From positions 1 to 23,228 of IMG/VR virus record IMGVR_UViG_3300036398_002809: a stretch of DNA of 23,228 nucleotides; one strand, 5' to 3'. The notes beneath the pieces were generated by a model that did not search any database, was not told the origin of the DNA, and worked only from the letters and a program-made list of their open reading frames with translations. The DNA comes from a virus. The first letter of the stretch is position 1, and every line of letters starts with the position of its first letter. The position numbers were made by a program, and so were the translations under genes. This document shows positions 13,369 through 19,525 of the stretch, piece by piece.

Positions 13369-13932
13369 CTACCGTGCCAAAACTTCCGCGCTTGGTTGGT
13401 CTTGCTCTGAAATCGGCGGCTGCGGAAAAGCCATCAAAAAGACCGTAACGAGATAGGCCAGCTTGCAGAGCGACTTCCCGGCATACTCGGGGTCGCGGGC
13501 CTTAACGGCGTTGATGTACCCGCTGGCCCAAACTGCCGCTTGGCACAACAGCAACGAAGGAAGCAGGCCACAGCCGTTCTCAGGCGGCACGTTTGCCCAG
13601 CCTGTCGGCTGAATCCAATCCTTGCCCGTGCCAAGTGACGAAAGTGCGCGGTCAAACACGGCCAGCGCAGGCCATCCGATTTCTCGGTAGGCAGTTGCCG
13701 AAAGCAGTTGTCGGCACCGCTGCTTGGTTTGCATGGCAGTCAACGCGTCATGCGGGTCAATAAGAAAGTTCGCGTCTGGCGTTGGAAGGCCGTCAAAAAA
13801 CTTTTGCTCGGCGTCCTCAAACCAGTTGGCTTCCTCAATGGTGATGCTGGAAATGTGATCGGTTGCCTTGGCAGACTCCTCGTCCGACACGCAAAGCAGT
13901 CGCAAAACTTCTTGGGCAAACTGTCGATCCAT
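13369..13932 (-). CDS. Unknown early phage protein
   Basis: The product is 187 aa, with no known domain recognised. It is acidic in its first half (VSDEESAKATDHISSITIEE) and has a hydrophobic, partly amphipathic C-terminal third (LCKLAYLVTVFLMAFPQ), which may be one membrane span. ATG 13932 is preferred because AGGAGG lies a few bases upstream; the frame is open for another 14 codons but without a better site. The codon use looks somewhat less GC-extreme than the structural genes, by eye. It follows a gene of unknown function and precedes the methyltransferase gene in the same direction. Confidence 0.72.
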   Translation of the reverse strand: MDRQFAQEVLRLLCVSDEESAKATDHISSITIEEANWFEDAEQKFFDGLPTPDANFLIDPHDALTAMQTKQRCRQLLSATAYREIGWPALAVFDRALSSLGTGKDWIQPTGWANVPPENGCGLLPSLLLCQAAVWASGYINAVKARDPEYAGKSLCKLAYLVTVFLMAFPQPPISEQDQPSAEVLAR

Positions 13933-13983
13933 CGCTTCGTCCTCCTGTTGATTTGGCCGCGTGACGTGCGGCATCCGGTCGAG

Positions 13984-14136
13984 TCACTGGCCGGGAGTTT
14001 TTTTGTTTGGGCCAGCCTCGGCTGCGGTGGATTTACGCGTCTCCCGCTTCGCCACCGCTGCCCTCGTGCGGGCTTCCCCCTGCGGCTGGGGCTGTTTCTT
14101 CTTTCGCATCTGCGTCCAACTGTCGTGCCACGCCAT
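13984..14136 (-). CDS. Possible 50-aa basic protein (tentative)
   Basis: This is a short frame from ATG 14136 to TGA 13984, encoding a very basic peptide (SWTQMRKKKQPQPQGEARTR, then AVAKRETRKSTAAEAG). Its first two thirds overlap the end of the neighbouring gene in another frame, and no convincing ribosome site was found. It may be a real small nucleic-acid-binding protein or just an open frame in GC-rich DNA. It is listed because otherwise only about 50 bases are left for it between the flanking genes. Confidence 0.3.
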   Translation of the reverse strand: MAWHDSWTQMRKKKQPQPQGEARTRAAVAKRETRKSTAAEAGPNKKTPGQ

Positions 14137-14455
14137 CGTTGTGTTCCTCAGGTGTTGCTTTGCTTGCGTGTCTCACGGCGGCGCGAGCGCCGCCCCAGAC
14201 GTTGACGATCACGGCGTCGGTCAGTTGCCCGCGCTCTGCGAGCACCTGGTCGAGCCCCACGAGTGCCTTGTAGAGCTCCCACCCAGCCGCCCTCGCCTGC
14301 TCGGGAGTGAGCGTCGCCATCGGCATCGGCTGGAAGCCGCCGCTGCGAACCCGTGAAGGCATCCGAATCGGCGGACGATCCTTCATGCGGATGTCCGACT
14401 CCTCGCGGCGAGCCTCCTCTTCGAGGTAGGCGAAGGTGGTGATGGGCTGGGTCAC
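14033..14455 (-). CDS. Small phage protein downstream of RecT, unknown function
   Basis: The product is 140 aa, starting with GTG at 14455 in a GTGA overlap with the recT stop, which makes translational coupling likely. It has a basic N-terminal third (RREESDIRMKDRPPIRMPSR), a helical middle (LTPEQARAAGWELYKALVGL) and an acidic, Ala/Gly-rich, probably disordered tail. Phage recT genes are often followed by a partner gene (single-strand-binding protein or exonuclease), but nothing here resembles either; it may be an accessory factor. Confidence 0.72.
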   Translation of the reverse strand: MTQPITTFAYLEEEARREESDIRMKDRPPIRMPSRVRSGGFQPMPMATLTPEQARAAGWELYKALVGLDQVLAERGQLTDAVIVNVWGGARAAVRHASKATPEEHNDGVARQLDADAKEETAPAAGGSPHEGSGGEAGDA

Positions 14456-15255
14456 GACTGTGCCTCCGCCATGAGTGCGTCGAGCTTCGCGTGGATGGCC
14501 GAGCAGATTTCCTTGTGCTCGTCCTCGGTGAACGTGCCGTCGCCCAGCCGCTCGTCGGCGGTCGTCCGCAGGGCTTCGAGCCGGTCGATCGTGGTCGCCC
14601 GGCTGACGGCCGCACGGGCCTTCTCAATCGCTGACGGGGCCAAGGCGACCTGCACGGCGGCAGGCACCGGCGTGTCGAACTTGGGCCGCACCTGCACCGG
14701 CTCGCGGGCGGGTTCGGCCTGCGGGTAGTCCTGGGCCTCCTCTGCCGTGATGAGGCCACGCAGGGCGTCTGCAAAGGCGTTGCGAAGGGCAAAGCCACGA
14801 GCACGCAGGGCCAGCATCCGCTCGGGGTATTGGGTCCACGGGCCGCTCTTGCCAGCCAGCCCGGCCCGCTTGGCGTCGGCCATCGAAAACCGGCTGATCG
14901 TCGGAGCCGGGTAGCCGCGACGCTTGGCCTCGCACACGGCGGTCAGGTTGTCGCCCTGGCCCTCGGTGTATTCCTTGACGTATTCGCAGACGGGGCTGCT
15001 CTGCACCAAGGCCAGGGCAGCGTCGCCCCAGATCGTGGGCCTGCCGTTGATGACGGCGATGCTCTGAAGCGATTGCATCGGGCTCAAGCCGACTTCGCTC
15101 CCGTGCTGGATGGCCAGCATGCAGGACTCTGGCTTGCCCCTGAAATCCTTGGGGGCGAACTCTGACGCCGCCACCATCTTCGAGAAGCGGAAGGCGTCGT
15201 CGAACGATTGAAGGGCAAGTCCGCCTGCCCGCTGCGTTGAAATCTCCGTGCTCAT
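14452..15255 (-). CDS. recT: RecT-family single-strand annealing protein
   Basis: The 267-aa product has RecT size and recognisable core segments: FRFSKMVAASEFAPKDFRGK (32-51), HGSEVGLSPMQSLQSIAVIN (about 60-79) followed by GRPTIWGDAAL, then the segment with SGPWTQYPERMLALRARGFA. RecT anneals complementary single strands and promotes strand invasion in phage recombination. The C-terminal quarter is helical and less conserved. ATG 15255 is supported by a purine-rich site (AAAGGGACGCGAAAG). RecT is often paired with an exonuclease; the PD-(D/E)XK-like gene at 11636-12199 is the only candidate in the window. Confidence 0.88.
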   Translation of the reverse strand: MSTEISTQRAGGLALQSFDDAFRFSKMVAASEFAPKDFRGKPESCMLAIQHGSEVGLSPMQSLQSIAVINGRPTIWGDAALALVQSSPVCEYVKEYTEGQGDNLTAVCEAKRRGYPAPTISRFSMADAKRAGLAGKSGPWTQYPERMLALRARGFALRNAFADALRGLITAEEAQDYPQAEPAREPVQVRPKFDTPVPAAVQVALAPSAIEKARAAVSRATTIDRLEALRTTADERLGDGTFTEDEHKEICSAIHAKLDALMAEAQS

Positions 15256-15332
15256 CTTTCGCGTCCCTTTCTGCGTGATGTGAAAACCGGCTCCGCGTCC
15301 TGCCTTGCCGGTCGTTTCCCTTCCGTGGCGTA

Positions 15333-15347
15333 CCCGGCTCCGCCGGG
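15333..15347 (-). other. GC-rich hairpin in the leader of recT
   Basis: A perfect 6-bp stem (CCCGGC/GCCGGG) with a 3-base loop lies between the small gene at 15357-15581 and recT. No run of T follows on the minus strand, so it is not a canonical intrinsic terminator. It could be a partial terminator or an attenuator that limits readthrough into recT. The block CCGGCTCCGC is also found about 48 bases away in the same gap, giving a short direct repeat. Confidence 0.35.
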
Positions 15348-15356
15348 CTCCGTGTT

Positions 15357-15581
15357 TCAGTGCGTGATGTCGTGAACGCTGACGGCCAGCCATGCGCCGC
15401 CCACGTCCACCGTGAGGCGGTCGCCCTCGACCCACTCGACCCGGCCCTGCCACCGGCGGCCTGCGGTGCAGCCGCTCACGAAGTCGCCCTCGGCGGGCAG
15501 GGTCGCCGGGCTCGGGGTGTGGTCAGCCATCCCAGCGACGGCGGCCAAATACTCGTTGTGATGGGGGTCGGTACTGAACAT
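15357..15581 (-). CDS. Small early protein, unknown function
   Basis: The product is 74 aa. After a polar N-terminus (MFSTDPHHNEYLAAVAGMAD) it has a small beta-rich domain (EGDFVSGCTAGRRWQGRVEW, RLTVDVGGAWLAVSVHD) resembling an SH3- or OB-like barrel in rhythm. An AGGAG site lies 11 bases before ATG 15581, and a good promoter with TTGACA sits just upstream. The family is unknown. Confidence 0.72.
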   Translation of the reverse strand: MFSTDPHHNEYLAAVAGMADHTPSPATLPAEGDFVSGCTAGRRWQGRVEWVEGDRLTVDVGGAWLAVSVHDITH

Positions 15582-15611
15582 CTGTCTACTGGCTCCTTTG
15601 AGGGTGGCGAA

Positions 15612-15639
15612 AATGTATTGATGGGTGAACTTCTGTCAA
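15612..15639 (-). promoter_or_regulatory. Promoter P1 upstream of the 15357-15581 gene
   Basis: On the minus strand a perfect -35 box, TTGACA (15634-15639), is followed by a 16-bp spacer and a -10 box TACATT (15612-15617, four of six consensus bases). Transcription would begin near 15605, giving a short leader with AGGAG before ATG 15581. A copy of the shared 18-bp operator-like element lies just upstream, at 15646-15663. Confidence 0.65.
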
Positions 15640-15645
15640 GCGGCA

Positions 15646-15663
15646 TAGCGTCGGCGTTAGAAC
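15646..15663 (-). promoter_or_regulatory. Operator-like element, copy 1
   Basis: The minus strand reads GTTCTAACGCCGACGCTA, identical over 18 bases to the element at 16087-16104. The inner 14 bases TAACGCCGACGCTA form an imperfect dyad (five of seven base pairs). It lies just upstream of the -35 box of P1. Interpretation as a repressor or activator site is inference. Confidence 0.6.
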
Positions 15664-15667
15664 AAAA

Positions 15668-15811
15668 TCAAAAAAGAGACTTGGCTGCGGTCAGGATCAT
15701 GTCGATGGCGTCGTGGACAAAGCGGGCCAGCGGCGTGTCGTGGCCGAGGTCTTGGCCCAAGCGAACCAGCACGAGCGACTCCAGCGCCCGATCCCAGTTG
15801 ATGCGTTTCAT
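15668..15811 (-). CDS. Very small early protein (47 aa)
   Basis: A short frame runs from ATG 15811 to TGA 15668. The peptide (MKRINWDRALESLVLVRLGQ, then LARFVHDAIDMILTAAKSLF) is composed like a small helical protein, with no membrane span. It lies in the same direction between the neighbouring small genes in a stretch that otherwise has no gene. A weak purine-rich sequence precedes the ATG. Function unknown. Confidence 0.55.
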   Translation of the reverse strand: MKRINWDRALESLVLVRLGQDLGHDTPLARFVHDAIDMILTAAKSLF

Positions 15812-15890
15812 GCGTGCGTCCTTGCGAGTGTGAAATCGCCACCCATTTTGCAGCTGTCGGCGGGCTGGGTGGCCCCACCTTGAATCATTC

Positions 15891-16031
15891 CTAGCGGGCC
15901 TCGATCGTCACGCTCTGGTATCCGCAAGCCTTCAGAAGCTCGGCAGTACGGCGAGCCGCCTCTTCCGTCTCGCGAACCATCTGGCCGTCGCTGCAATTGT
16001 TGTCGTGGCTGGCGAAGGTGATCTTGAACAT
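15891..16031 (-). CDS. Very small early protein (46 aa)
   Basis: ATG 16031 follows a GGGAG site. The peptide (MFKITFASHDNNCSDGQMVR, then AELLKACGYQSVTIEAR) reads like a compact beta-alpha-beta domain. The frame is open to another Met at 16076, but promoter P2 would start transcription at about that base, so the internal start fits better. Function unknown. It is the first gene of the P2 transcript. Confidence 0.65.
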   Translation of the reverse strand: MFKITFASHDNNCSDGQMVRETEEAARRTAELLKACGYQSVTIEAR

Positions 16032-16082
16032 CGTTTCGTCTCCCAGTTGTCGGCCGCGAGTCTCACTTGCTCGCATGGCCCT

Positions 16083-16110
16083 ATTGTAGCGTCGGCGTTA
16101 GAACTAGCAA
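16083..16110 (-). promoter_or_regulatory. Promoter P2 upstream of the 15891-16031 gene
   Basis: On the minus strand the -35 box TTGCTA (16105-16110) and the -10 box TACAAT (16083-16088) are separated by 16 bp. The shared operator-like element (16087-16104) fills the spacer, and its last two bases are the first two of the -10 box. A protein bound there would block RNA polymerase. Confidence 0.65.
16087..16104 (-). promoter_or_regulatory. Operator-like element, copy 2
   Basis: An exact 18-bp copy of the element at 15646-15663, here filling the spacer of promoter P2. The inner dyad TAACGCCGACGCTA begins four bases after the -35 box. Confidence 0.6.
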
Positions 16111-16140
16111 GGGGTGAGAAATTATTTTTTTCGACCCGGT

Positions 16141-16172
16141 TTTTCCCGTGAAAATCGCTAGTTTCGGGAAAA
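16141..16172. repeat. Inverted repeat at the end of the HTH gene
   Basis: Arms TTTTCCCG (16141-16148) and CGGGAAAA (16165-16172) are perfect over 8 bp with a 16-base loop. The repeat spans the stop codon of the HTH gene at 16158. A run of seven T on the plus strand lies just before it, at about 16125-16131, so it does not form a classical terminator for the minus strand. It could be a weak terminator, an mRNA-stabilising hairpin or a protein site. Confidence 0.4.
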
Positions 16173-16397
16173 CTTGCCAGGACGGCCGCCGGTCCCCCGG
16201 TCCCGCTTGGCGAATCGGAGCACCTCGGCCTCGTCAAAAACGAGGGCGGTAGGGGCGGCGTGCCACGAGTCCAGCCCGCCTTTGTCGCCCCCGAGCAGGG
16301 CCAGCTGGCGCACCCTCCCCATTGAGACGTTGAGGATCTTCGCCGCCTCGGCTGTGGAAATCAGCTTTTTCCCGGTCGGGAGTGCCACGGTAATCAT
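16158..16397 (-). CDS. Small HTH regulator (MerR/excisionase-like)
   Basis: The product is 79 aa. The motif LISTAEAAKILNVSMGRVRQ (12-31) is a helix-turn-helix of the MerR/excisionase superfamily, followed by a wing-like region and LVFDEAEVLRFAKR (52-65), and a basic tail (DRGTGGRPGKFSRN). Such proteins act as phage excisionases (directing integrase) or as repressors. It is divergent from the integrase. The best promoter places the transcription start within a few bases of ATG 16397, so the mRNA may be leaderless. The promoter contains a copy of the shared dyad, which suggests autoregulation if this protein binds it. Confidence 0.82.
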   Translation of the reverse strand: MITVALPTGKKLISTAEAAKILNVSMGRVRQLALLGGDKGGLDSWHAAPTALVFDEAEVLRFAKRDRGTGGRPGKFSRN

Positions 16398-16405
16398 GCC
16401 CTTCA

Positions 16406-16433
16406 ATACTAACGCCGTGGCAAGCGGTGTCAA
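16406..16433 (-). promoter_or_regulatory. Promoter P3 for the HTH gene
   Basis: Minus strand: a perfect -35 box TTGACA (16428-16433), a 16-bp spacer and a -10 box TAGTAT (16406-16411, four of six). The expected transcription start lies at about 16399, directly before ATG 16397. An element resembling the shared dyad occupies 16410-16423, in the same place relative to the -10 box as in P2. Confidence 0.65.
16410..16423. promoter_or_regulatory. Operator-like element, copy 3 (degenerate, inverted)
   Basis: The plus strand reads TAACGCCGTGGCAA, matching 11 of 14 bases of the dyad in copies 1 and 2 but in the opposite orientation. Its end overlaps the first two bases of the P3 -10 box, exactly as copy 2 does in P2. 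Confidence 0.5.
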
Positions 16434-16466
16434 AGGGGCGCGATCCGGTTGCCAGCATCGCCTTTC

Positions 16467-16485
16467 CCGCCCGATAATCGGGCGG
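16467..16485. repeat. Perfect 9-bp inverted repeat between the HTH and integrase promoters
   Basis: CCGCCCGAT and ATCGGGCGG flank a single A at 16476. It sits in the 173-bp gap between the divergent HTH and integrase genes, upstream of P3 and of the integrase -10 box. It looks like a dimeric-protein operator rather than a terminator, since no T run follows on either strand and the one-base loop is too small for a good RNA hairpin. The protein that binds it is not known. Confidence 0.55.
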
Positions 16486-16527
16486 TGAACAAGGCATCCA
16501 GCGGAGGGCACTCCCGCTGAAGTTTTG

Positions 16528-16533
16528 TATACT
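16528..16533 (+). promoter_or_regulatory. Possible -10 box for the integrase
   Basis: TATACT (five of six) lies 38 bases before the integrase start. No -35 box was found at 16-18 bp distance, so this promoter may need an activator. A short imperfect hairpin-like sequence (GCGGAGGGCACTCCCGC, 16501-16517) lies just upstream. Confidence 0.4.
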
Positions 16534-16570
16534 AGTGACCGAAGGACCACGGAAAGCGAAAGGAAAGGCC

Positions 16571-17458
16571 ATGAAACTGCGAGAGTTCCTGCACGAAAGA
16601 TATGCGATCCTCCACAATTTGAAAGCCCGCAGCGTCGAGCTCTACACGTTCTCGATCGACCGCTTCGGCGACTTCCTCGAACGCGAGCCGGAACTGTCTG
16701 ACTTAGAGGATCTGACGGTATCCAAGTTCCTGCGGTGGCGGGCGGTCACGCCACACAAGGGCAAGATCGCACGCCCGGCATCCGTGGCAAAGGACAAGTG
16801 CCAACTGCTCGGGCTGTGGAACGCAGCCGCACGCAAGCGGCTGGTGGAGCACTTCCCCGATCTGGCCCGCAATATCGTCCGCGTTCCCCACCGACCGCCC
16901 CAGGCGTACACGGTGGAAGAGATCAGCCGCATGGTGCGGGTGGCCAAAACCCGGCAGGGGATGGTCGGCCCGGTCCCGGCCGCGTGGGTTTGGCCGACGC
17001 TCTTGATGTCGTGCTACTTCACCGGGGAGCGCATCGGCAGCCACCTCGAAGTACGCTGGCAGCAGATCGACTCCACCCGCCGCACGGTCACGTTTCTCTC
17101 GGAACACCGCAAGGGGCTCGGGCGCACGATTACGCGGGCGATCACGCCGCAACTGGTTCAGATGCTGGACACGGCCCGTCGCGGCCCTGACGAGCTTGTA
17201 TGGCCTTGGCTGCAACACCGCGAGATCGGCTCGCTGTGGCCACGGATTCGGGACATATGCCTAGCGGCAGGCGTAACGCCGAAGGGCTTCCACGCCATCC
17301 GCAAGGCGGCCGGTTCCTATGTCAAAGCTGCTGGCGGCGATGCCACGGAGTTCCTGACGCACGCGGACGGGCGAACGACCAAGGACCACTACCTCGACCC
17401 GAAGATCGTGGGCGAGGCGTCGGCCTTGGATTTCCTGCCGCCGCTCGACATCAACTGA
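16571..17458 (+). CDS. int: Tyrosine recombinase / phage integrase
   Basis: This 295-aa protein is the only plus-strand gene. Catalytic residues are all present: Arg154 in TGERIGSHL, Lys181 in EHRKGLGRT, His241 and Arg244 in FHAIRKAAG, His264 in LTHADGRTT, and the nucleophile Tyr274 in KDHYLDP. The N-terminal 100 residues form a SAM-like core-binding domain (LREFLHERYAILHNLKAR). It would insert the phage into the host chromosome by site-specific recombination. ATG 16571 is chosen because AGGAAAGG lies immediately upstream; the frame opens 12 codons earlier without a site. An attP would be expected close by, but no core could be identified without the host junction. Confidence 0.95.
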   Translation: MKLREFLHERYAILHNLKARSVELYTFSIDRFGDFLEREPELSDLEDLTVSKFLRWRAVTPHKGKIARPASVAKDKCQLLGLWNAAARKRLVEHFPDLARNIVRVPHRPPQAYTVEEISRMVRVAKTRQGMVGPVPAAWVWPTLLMSCYFTGERIGSHLEVRWQQIDSTRRTVTFLSEHRKGLGRTITRAITPQLVQMLDTARRGPDELVWPWLQHREIGSLWPRIRDICLAAGVTPKGFHAIRKAAGSYVKAAGGDATEFLTHADGRTTKDHYLDPKIVGEASALDFLPPLDIN

Positions 17459-17472
17459 ACCGGGCTGACGGG

Positions 17473-17508
17473 GAGGCGGCAGGGAAAGGAAGGAAAACCT
17501 GCCGCCTC
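17473..17508. terminator. Hairpin between the integrase and the convergent late genes
   Basis: Perfect 11-bp arms GAGGCGGCAGG (17473-17483) and CCTGCCGCCTC (17498-17508) enclose a purine-rich 14-base loop. It lies 14 bases after the integrase stop and 15 bases after the end of the last minus-strand late gene. The position suggests a bidirectional terminator, but no T tract follows on either strand, so it may act only as a pause/stability hairpin or be a recombination-related site. Confidence 0.5.
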
Positions 17509-17523
17509 AACCCGCCGCCCGGC

Positions 17524-17724
17524 TCATTGTTCCGCTGGCCTCGGCAAGTTCTCGCGCGCCGCGATCATCGCCAGCAGCCGCTCGCGTTCTTCGAGCAGGC
17601 GGCCGATCATCCTGGCCGCCGTGCCGTTGGTGGCCGTCCACGAGTTGCTCGGCCCGTGGCGTCCCACCCACAGCCACGCTTCCTGCGCCTCGTCTTCGGA
17701 GTAGGGCACGCGGCGGTCGGTCAC
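17524..17724 (-). CDS. Small phage protein, unknown function
   Basis: The product is 66 aa, starting with GTG at 17724 in a GTGA overlap with the preceding gene. It is polar and helical (EDEAQEAWLWVGRHGP, then ARMIGRLLEERERLLAMIAA), with a likely coiled-coil second half. It is the last gene of the right-hand block. No family recognised. Confidence 0.72.
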   Translation of the reverse strand: MTDRRVPYSEDEAQEAWLWVGRHGPSNSWTATNGTAARMIGRLLEERERLLAMIAARENLPRPAEQ

Positions 17725-18071
17725 TCGACGCTCTCCCGGTACAGCACCAGGGCAATGATTGAATACGCCGCAAGGTCCAGCAGCGTGTCTTCCACGCCGT
17801 CAAATTCCACCTCGCCCCGGCGAAAGAACGACCGCAGCCGGTGCATCTTGTCGCTCATTCGCAGCACGCAGCCAGCGTAGGCGGGCACGTTGATGACATC
17901 GGCCGAGTTGCGAATGTTGCTCAGAGCATCATCGTCCTGCCCGTAGTCTTTTGTCTTCCGAAGGTGCAGCGTGCGAATCTCGTCGAGGATGTCGAGAAAC
18001 TCGCGCGAGCCGGGCCGCAATCCCTCTCGCATCACGCCATCGCCATTGAGTCGGTCGGCCACGTCAATCAT
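17721..18071 (-). CDS. All-alpha NTP pyrophosphohydrolase-like protein (DUF1599/Nmad1 type)
   Basis: The product is 116 aa. It resembles the DUF1599 / nucleotide-modification-associated family: LRKTKDYGQDDDALSNI (37-53) with the KxxDYG signature, LRMSDKMHRLRSFF (70-83), and GVEDTLLDLAAYSIIALVLY (92-111), where Glu94, Asp95 and Asp99 are likely metal ligands as in MazG/dUTPase-like enzymes. Such proteins are thought to hydrolyse or sense modified or toxic nucleotides. ATG 18071 has an ATGA overlap with the metallophosphoesterase gene. Together the two could form a nucleotide-cleaning pair. The substrate is unknown. Confidence 0.82.
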   Translation of the reverse strand: MIDVADRLNGDGVMREGLRPGSREFLDILDEIRTLHLRKTKDYGQDDDALSNIRNSADVINVPAYAGCVLRMSDKMHRLRSFFRRGEVEFDGVEDTLLDLAAYSIIALVLYRESVE

Positions 18072-19108
18072 TCCTTTCCCTTTCGCAAATCTCGGTCGCA
18101 GAACAATGGGTACGCTCGCGTCACTTCATTGCGCCGGTGATCGACAATGGCCATGCCTTGACATGGCCGCTCAGGAGAAGCGACCCGATCAGCGTATGGG
18201 GAATGTCCAATGACCGATCCGTTCGCAACGTATCTCGCACCACGCAGCCAGCCCCACGAGTGGTAGTGGCCGAAGATCGTCAGGTCTGCTTTGCGGCCAG
18301 CGTCCCATCGGGCGATTGCTTTGCTCGCTGGCAGCGCGAGACCGTAGACGCCCCCAGCGAACCGAATTGAGTGACCATGGGTCGTGCGAACGAGGAACCC
18401 ATCAAGGTTGACGTAGCCCAGGTGCCCCTCGGCAATCTGCCACTGCACGTTCTTGTTTCGCTCTTCGCGGGCGAGCGTGAAGTACATCAACTGCTCCCAC
18501 GAATGATCGAGTTCTGTTGCGACCCTCGGCTTGCCCTCGTTGCTGCGGCCGTGGTTGCCTGCGTTCGTGCAGATGACCACCTGCTCGGCGTGCTTGGCCA
18601 CGCTGTCGATGAGCCCGCGCAGCCGCTCGGCAATCCAGCGGGTGGCGTTCATCGGCGAGAGCTGTGCCACCTCTACGCAGTCGGGGTGGATGTGCCCCGT
18701 GATGAAGTCGCCGCCCAACCAGATGAGCACGCGGCGAACGTCCGCCTGGTTTCGTTCGTGTTCAAGGCAGTCGAGGAATCGCTCCTCTAACTCGGCGAGC
18801 CGCTTCTGACACACTTCGAGCGAGTAGTCGTTTTCGCCGTTCACGGTTTCAGGCAGCACCCGCTCTTCGGCGTGAACGTCCGACAGCATGAGAATCGCCG
18901 TGGCGTCGTGCCGCACCCGCTTGCGGCCCTTGGTGCCTTTGTTCAAGGCCACCGGCTTGAGGCTCGTCAGCGAGGCCAAGCCGTTCGCCCGTTCCCGCTC
19001 CTTGTCGATCTGGGCGAGCGCCGCCTTATACCGGTTCCGGTATGAAGCCACCTCGGCCCGCAGCCGGGCCAGTTCGGCGTCGGCCGCCAGCTGCGACGCC
19101 TGCTCCAT
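18068..19108 (-). CDS. Calcineurin-like metallophosphoesterase
   Basis: The product is 346 aa with the full metal-binding set: LSDVHAEE (Asp77, His79), LGGDFITGHIH (Asp134), NAGNHGRS (Asn185, His186), TTHGHS (His244, His246) and FGHYHSWG (His281, His283). It has an N-terminal helical region (residues 1-50) that is likely a coiled coil. Phage members of this group cleave phosphodiesters or phosphomonoesters in nucleotides or nucleic acid, and some counter host nucleotide-signalling defences; the substrate here is unknown. ATG 19108 is a plausible start; GTG 19117 is an alternative. The gene ends in an ATGA overlap with the NTP pyrophosphohydrolase-like gene. Confidence 0.88.
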   Translation of the reverse strand: MEQASQLAADAELARLRAEVASYRNRYKAALAQIDKERERANGLASLTSLKPVALNKGTKGRKRVRHDATAILMLSDVHAEERVLPETVNGENDYSLEVCQKRLAELEERFLDCLEHERNQADVRRVLIWLGGDFITGHIHPDCVEVAQLSPMNATRWIAERLRGLIDSVAKHAEQVVICTNAGNHGRSNEGKPRVATELDHSWEQLMYFTLAREERNKNVQWQIAEGHLGYVNLDGFLVRTTHGHSIRFAGGVYGLALPASKAIARWDAGRKADLTIFGHYHSWGWLRGARYVANGSVIGHSPYADRVASPERPCQGMAIVDHRRNEVTRAYPLFCDRDLRKGKE

Positions 19109-19128
19109 CCCGGCCACGATCTCGTCGG

Positions 19129-19377
19129 CTATTTTTCTTCGAGCCAATTCAGCACCCCGTGGTAGCCCACGGTGGCGATCCCGTGGTCGGTTAGGTACTT
19201 CGCGATTCCACGGCACACCGGCTTCTTGCCCGTGCCAAACTCGCCAGCACGATATGCCCGGCGGATTTCTGCGAGCGTTGCTTGGTGTTCTGGCGCAACC
19301 TTCTGATGCCAGCAGAGTGCCTTGCCGCTCGGGATGTTTGAGCGAATCTCAGCGAGCAGGCTTTTTGCCTTTGCCAC
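19129..19377 (-). CDS. Small phage protein, unknown function
   Basis: The product is 82 aa, starting with GTG 19377 behind an AAAGGA site. It has a helical first half (EIRSNIPSGKALCWHQKVAP) and ends in an HTH-like or wing-like region (RGIAKYLTDHGIATVGYHGV). It could be a small DNA-binding protein such as a packaging or regulatory factor. Unassigned. Confidence 0.7.
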   Translation of the reverse strand: MAKAKSLLAEIRSNIPSGKALCWHQKVAPEHQATLAEIRRAYRAGEFGTGKKPVCRGIAKYLTDHGIATVGYHGVLNWLEEK

Positions 19378-19525
19378 GGGCTTTTCCTTTCGTGGGCTTG
19401 GGCTTCGCAGATCGCCGCAGGACCATGTTCCCGTCGTCGTCCAAGGTGAAGGGCGGCTGGTCGTCGTCCTCTAAGGGATCGGCGTCAAACTGCGGCGTCT
19501 TCGCCTTGGGCGGCTTCCTTGGCAC
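19349..19525 (-). CDS. Small protein with acidic head and basic tail (58 aa)
   Basis: Start GTG 19525, stop TGA 19349, overlapping both neighbours (41 bases into the gene before it, 29 into the gene after). The product has a Pro-rich acidic first half (DADPLEDDDQPPFTLDDDGN) and a Lys/Arg/Gly-rich tail (KPKPTKGKARGKGKK), typical of disordered nucleic-acid-binding tails. The split composition argues for a real gene; the long overlaps argue a little against. Confidence 0.5.
   Translation of the reverse strand: MPRKPPKAKTPQFDADPLEDDDQPPFTLDDDGNMVLRRSAKPKPTKGKARGKGKKPAR

Noticed and set aside
17473-17508. Reading the hairpin after the integrase as a strong intrinsic terminator
   Set aside because: The stem is good but no T tract follows on either strand, so only a modest terminator call is kept.
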